Below are positions 62,000 to 64,000 of a stretch of DNA of 64,000 nt, piece by piece. Position numbers and translations under genes: made by a program. The stretch is taken from contig NZ_FONW01000009.1 in assembly GCF_900113005.1 (NCBI RefSeq), forward strand, positions 62,001 to 126,000, written 5' to 3'. Below the pieces are notes generated by a model. It was not told the DNA's origin. It worked only from the letters and a program-made list of their open reading frames with translations, and did not search any database. How positions within the stretch are numbered: position 1 is the first letter of the stretch; each line of letters starts with the position of its first letter. The stretch is from Sunxiuqinia elliptica (lineage in GTDB: Bacteria > Bacteroidota > Bacteroidia > Bacteroidales > Prolixibacteraceae).

Positions 62000-63229
62000 T
62001 TATAGGGATTGAATAAAACTGATAATCTTAGCATACATAAAGTACACCATCACACAGATAAGCAGAAAACCCAAAATAGCCAGGGTATTTTGTAGTTTAC
62101 CGTTTTTCAGTTTTCCCATCACCATTTTTCGATTGACAATTAATAGAATACCAATAGCAATAAGAGGAACGGCCAAAATGGATGAGGCCTGCGCCAAAAT
62201 TAAGGCGTAAACGACATTCCCTTTGAAAAAAACAGCAATTAGCATTCCCACCAAAAGAATGACTACCGTGAATAACTTTGGCATCTTTTCGTTCATCGAC
62301 CGACCGAGCCCCAAGCCATCAGCCAGCAAACCACCCCCCATTACGGCGTTAACCATCAGGGAAGAGAAAGCTGCTGCACACAAGCCAAAGCTAAATATCA
62401 CCTTGGCATAGCGTCCAAATAACGATTCCAGTTGTAGAGCCATATCAGCAGCAGAATTAACGACAATTCCAAGTGGATTGAGCACTGCAGCCGAGGTAAT
62501 AATCACCAAAGCAGAAATGATTGCCAATAAAGAAATTCCCATATAGGTGTCATTCTGTGCCTTTTTAGCATCCGCAATTTTCCAGCCTTTATCCTGCGCT
62601 AAATAGGATTGGTACAGTGCTCCATTCAACACAAAGGTTGTTGCAACAAGCGCGGCCACCACATCCAAATCTCCTAGTGAAAAAGACTTAGGGACAAAGC
62701 CTTGAGCGACTTGTCCCATATCCGGACGCGCCAAAATTAGATTGAATAGAAAAGCCAAGATCATAATCATGACCATTCCCATCATGAGCTTCTCCAATAT
62801 TTTATACAGGTTACCCGCTCGAAAAACCAGCAACATTCCCAAAGGGGTAAATATAAAAGGCCACACTCGTTCATCAACGCCAGTTATTCCTTCCATGGCA
62901 ATCCCAATCCCCAGGTTATTCCCAAACTGAAAGCTTGATGCTGAAAGGAATGCACAAATTCCAATAACCACCGAAAACCATCGCCCATAAGTTACTGCGA
63001 TCTGCTGCAAGATGGATCGCTCGTGTGAAATTCCAAACCGCAAGGACATGGAAGTATAGGCAACCATTGATATGGCAGCCACCACAATCACCCACAAAAA
63101 GGCATAGCCATAAACCGATCCAATTCGGGATGCAACCGTAATACTTCCCGGTCCCAAGGCAGCCGAAGCGACAATAAATCCGGGACCAACCGATCGAATA
63201 ATTTGCTTTACACGTTCACCTATACTCAT
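62000..63229 (-). CDS. Nramp-fold transporter lacking the metal-binding motifs
   Basis: A 409-residue membrane protein with 11 predicted helices and the Nramp fold. Helix 1 starts GPGFIVASAALGPGS: the metal motif DPGN is replaced by GPGS (residues 26-29). In helix 6 the MPHN site is replaced by VLNG (ATTFVLNGALYQSYL). The protein is thus unlikely to carry Mn2+ or Fe2+. It is in an operon with a DapA-family lyase, an SDR, an M20 deacylase and an enolase-superfamily enzyme, so import of an organic substrate is the better inference. It is a distant relative of the Nramp-fold protein at 38008. Confidence 0.82.
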   Translation of the reverse strand: MSIGERVKQIIRSVGPGFIVASAALGPGSITVASRIGSVYGYAFLWVIVVAAISMVAYTSMSLRFGISHERSILQQIAVTYGRWFSVVIGICAFLSASSFQFGNNLGIGIAMEGITGVDERVWPFIFTPLGMLLVFRAGNLYKILEKLMMGMVMIMILAFLFNLILARPDMGQVAQGFVPKSFSLGDLDVVAALVATTFVLNGALYQSYLAQDKGWKIADAKKAQNDTYMGISLLAIISALVIITSAAVLNPLGIVVNSAADMALQLESLFGRYAKVIFSFGLCAAAFSSLMVNAVMGGGLLADGLGLGRSMNEKMPKLFTVVILLVGMLIAVFFKGNVVYALILAQASSILAVPLIAIGILLIVNRKMVMGKLKNGKLQNTLAILGFLLICVMVYFMYAKIISFIQSL

Positions 63230-63263
63230 GGTATCCTTCTATTTTTTTATCTGATTTTTCAGA

Positions 63264-64000
63264 CTATATTTTTCCAAACAAATCATTGTAATGCGTTGGT
63301 AATTTAAAGATACCACCACTGCTTTCGTAAAAATCCGGCCCGGTTGAGAATAAACCATCTCTCACATCACCCAAACGCTGATTGCTTATTGGCAAATAGC
63401 TTTTCATGGTCTTCCAGTTTTTATAATTCTGAGCACCGTTACTTTCGAGTAGCCCCAACCCGTTTAATCCTGGAAAGGTTTTTAGTCTGGCCGCAATGTT
63501 TTTATTCCACTCAACCAAAATGGGGTTTACAGTAAGGTCGGCACAAAAACAAGGAATATTTTGCTCGGTGGCCGCCTTCGCAATTTTCATGGTCATGCTT
63601 AAAGTCTTCGCAATTGGCTTAAGTGCGATTGCCCGATAGCCCATCTTAATTCGGGTTATTGTATCCACATCGGTATGCGCACTCTCGTCGGCAGCCAAAC
63701 GCACAGGAATGTCAGAAACATCAATTTGCAATTCTTCGGGGAAAGGCTCTTCCACAATTGTAATTTGATCAAAGGCTCCAATCTTTTGGGCATGTTCCAG
63801 AAACCGTAAAAAAGTCTCTTTTGACTCATACCGACCATTCGCATCAAAATAATAAGGAAGCTTTCCATTGTATGTATGTGGCGTTCTAACATCTTTCAAA
63901 ACCTCATGGATCGAGCCAAGACGCTCCATATCTTTCTGTAACATTTCTTGCTGCGTGCCAGGCTGACCAAGTTTTATTTTCATAAAGAAATGCCCATCGG
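63264..64000 (-). CDS. Enolase-superfamily enzyme (mandelate racemase/muconate-lactonising type), 3' part
   Basis: The frame is open past 64000, so the gene is cut by the window edge; the ATG at 63983 is internal. The visible end has the KxK catalytic motif (FFMKIKLGQ), metal ligands in YYFDANGRY (Asp), ITIVEEPFPEE (Glu) and AADESAHTDVD (Glu/Asp), and the capping tail. It removes or moves a proton next to a carboxylate, as in sugar-acid dehydratases and epimerases. It is 34 bp before the Nramp-fold gene and is the first visible gene of the operon. Confidence 0.82.
   Translation of the reverse strand, partial: DGHFFMKIKLGQPGTQQEMLQKDMERLGSIHEVLKDVRTPHTYNGKLPYYFDANGRYESKETFLRFLEHAQKIGAFDQITIVEEPFPEELQIDVSDIPVRLAADESAHTDVDTITRIKMGYRAIALKPIAKTLSMTMKIAKAATEQNIPCFCADLTVNPILVEWNKNIAARLKTFPGLNGLGLLESNGAQNYKNWKTMKSYLPISNQRLGDVRDGLFSTGPDFYESSGGIFKLPTHYNDLFGKI

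Noticed and set aside
63264-63983. Treating the enolase-superfamily gene as complete with its start at 63983
   Set aside because: The frame continues open to the window edge, and the N-terminal capping domain is missing, so the ATG at 63983 is internal.

Overview
The window looks like a chromosomal segment of a Bacteroidota bacterium, probably from an environmental or marine relative of the Marinilabiliales or Prolixibacteraceae; the phylum is well supported and the family is a guess. The phylum signs are a SusC/SusD pair with an ECF sigma factor and a FecR anti-sigma factor, a SusC with an STN domain, DUF4369-type thioredoxin lipoproteins, Tat-targeted Gfo/Idh/MocA proteins, a TamA/TamB-like pair, and promoters of the TTTG-N19-TAnnTTTG type in front of two tRNA genes. 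No plasmid, phage or CRISPR signal was seen. The only mobile element found is one IS1380-family insertion sequence.

Layout. 1-0.5 kb: end of xseA and xseB. 0.6-10 kb: envelope proteins (a beta-barrel, an OmpA-like lipoprotein, a secreted protein), a ferredoxin-nitroreductase, a nitrilase-amidase pair, and two DUF4369/TlpA-type proteins of which one lacks the thioredoxin domain. 10.3-12 kb: a complete IS1380 element with inverted ends and a 5-bp target duplication; its transposase is frameshifted near the 3' end. 12-18 kb: tamB and a tamA-like gene. 18-28 kb: a mixed housekeeping and stress region with an AI-2E-type permease, a YihY/BrkB protein, small stress membrane proteins with CsbD, a bacterial GH3 enzyme, an eIF1/SUI1 protein, a beta-carbonic anhydrase, a TonB-dependent receptor under a TPP riboswitch, and Hsp20. 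28-36 kb: a CorA/ZntB-like transporter, a glycosyltransferase, an inositol monophosphatase, MtaB, PIN-PhoH and FolC. 36.4-37.1 kb: two identical tRNA-Val(TAC) genes with duplicated promoter, leader and terminator, and a decayed third copy between them.

From 37.2 kb to the right end every gene is on the minus strand, and the content changes to carbohydrate and organic-acid use. Reading in the direction of transcription: (a) a partial enolase-superfamily enzyme, an Nramp-fold transporter, an M20 deacylase, an extended SDR with an altered active site, a DapA-family lyase, a DUF4855 protein, a DUF4434 protein, an unknown lipoprotein and an MFS sugar porter, ending in a strong terminator; (b) an ECF sigma factor, FecR, SusC and SusD, which form an outer-membrane glycan uptake system with trans-envelope signalling; (c) a LacI regulator; (d) three Tat-type Gfo/Idh/MocA proteins, a DoxX protein, a NagA with a signal peptide, a second Nramp-fold transporter and a NagB-like deaminase, ending in a terminator.

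The most interesting part is this right-hand region. Both Nramp-fold transporters lack the DPGN and MPHN metal-binding motifs, and each sits inside a catabolic operon. Together with the SDR that has Cys in place of the catalytic Lys, the exported NagA and the altered NagB-like enzyme, this suggests an uncharacterised pathway for an amino sugar or sugar acid in which Nramp-fold proteins import an organic substrate. A second unusual item is the leader of both tRNA-Val genes: a perfect hairpin that shows a full Shine-Dalgarno sequence in its loop. All functional statements come from reading the sequence and from knowledge of the families; no database search was run.
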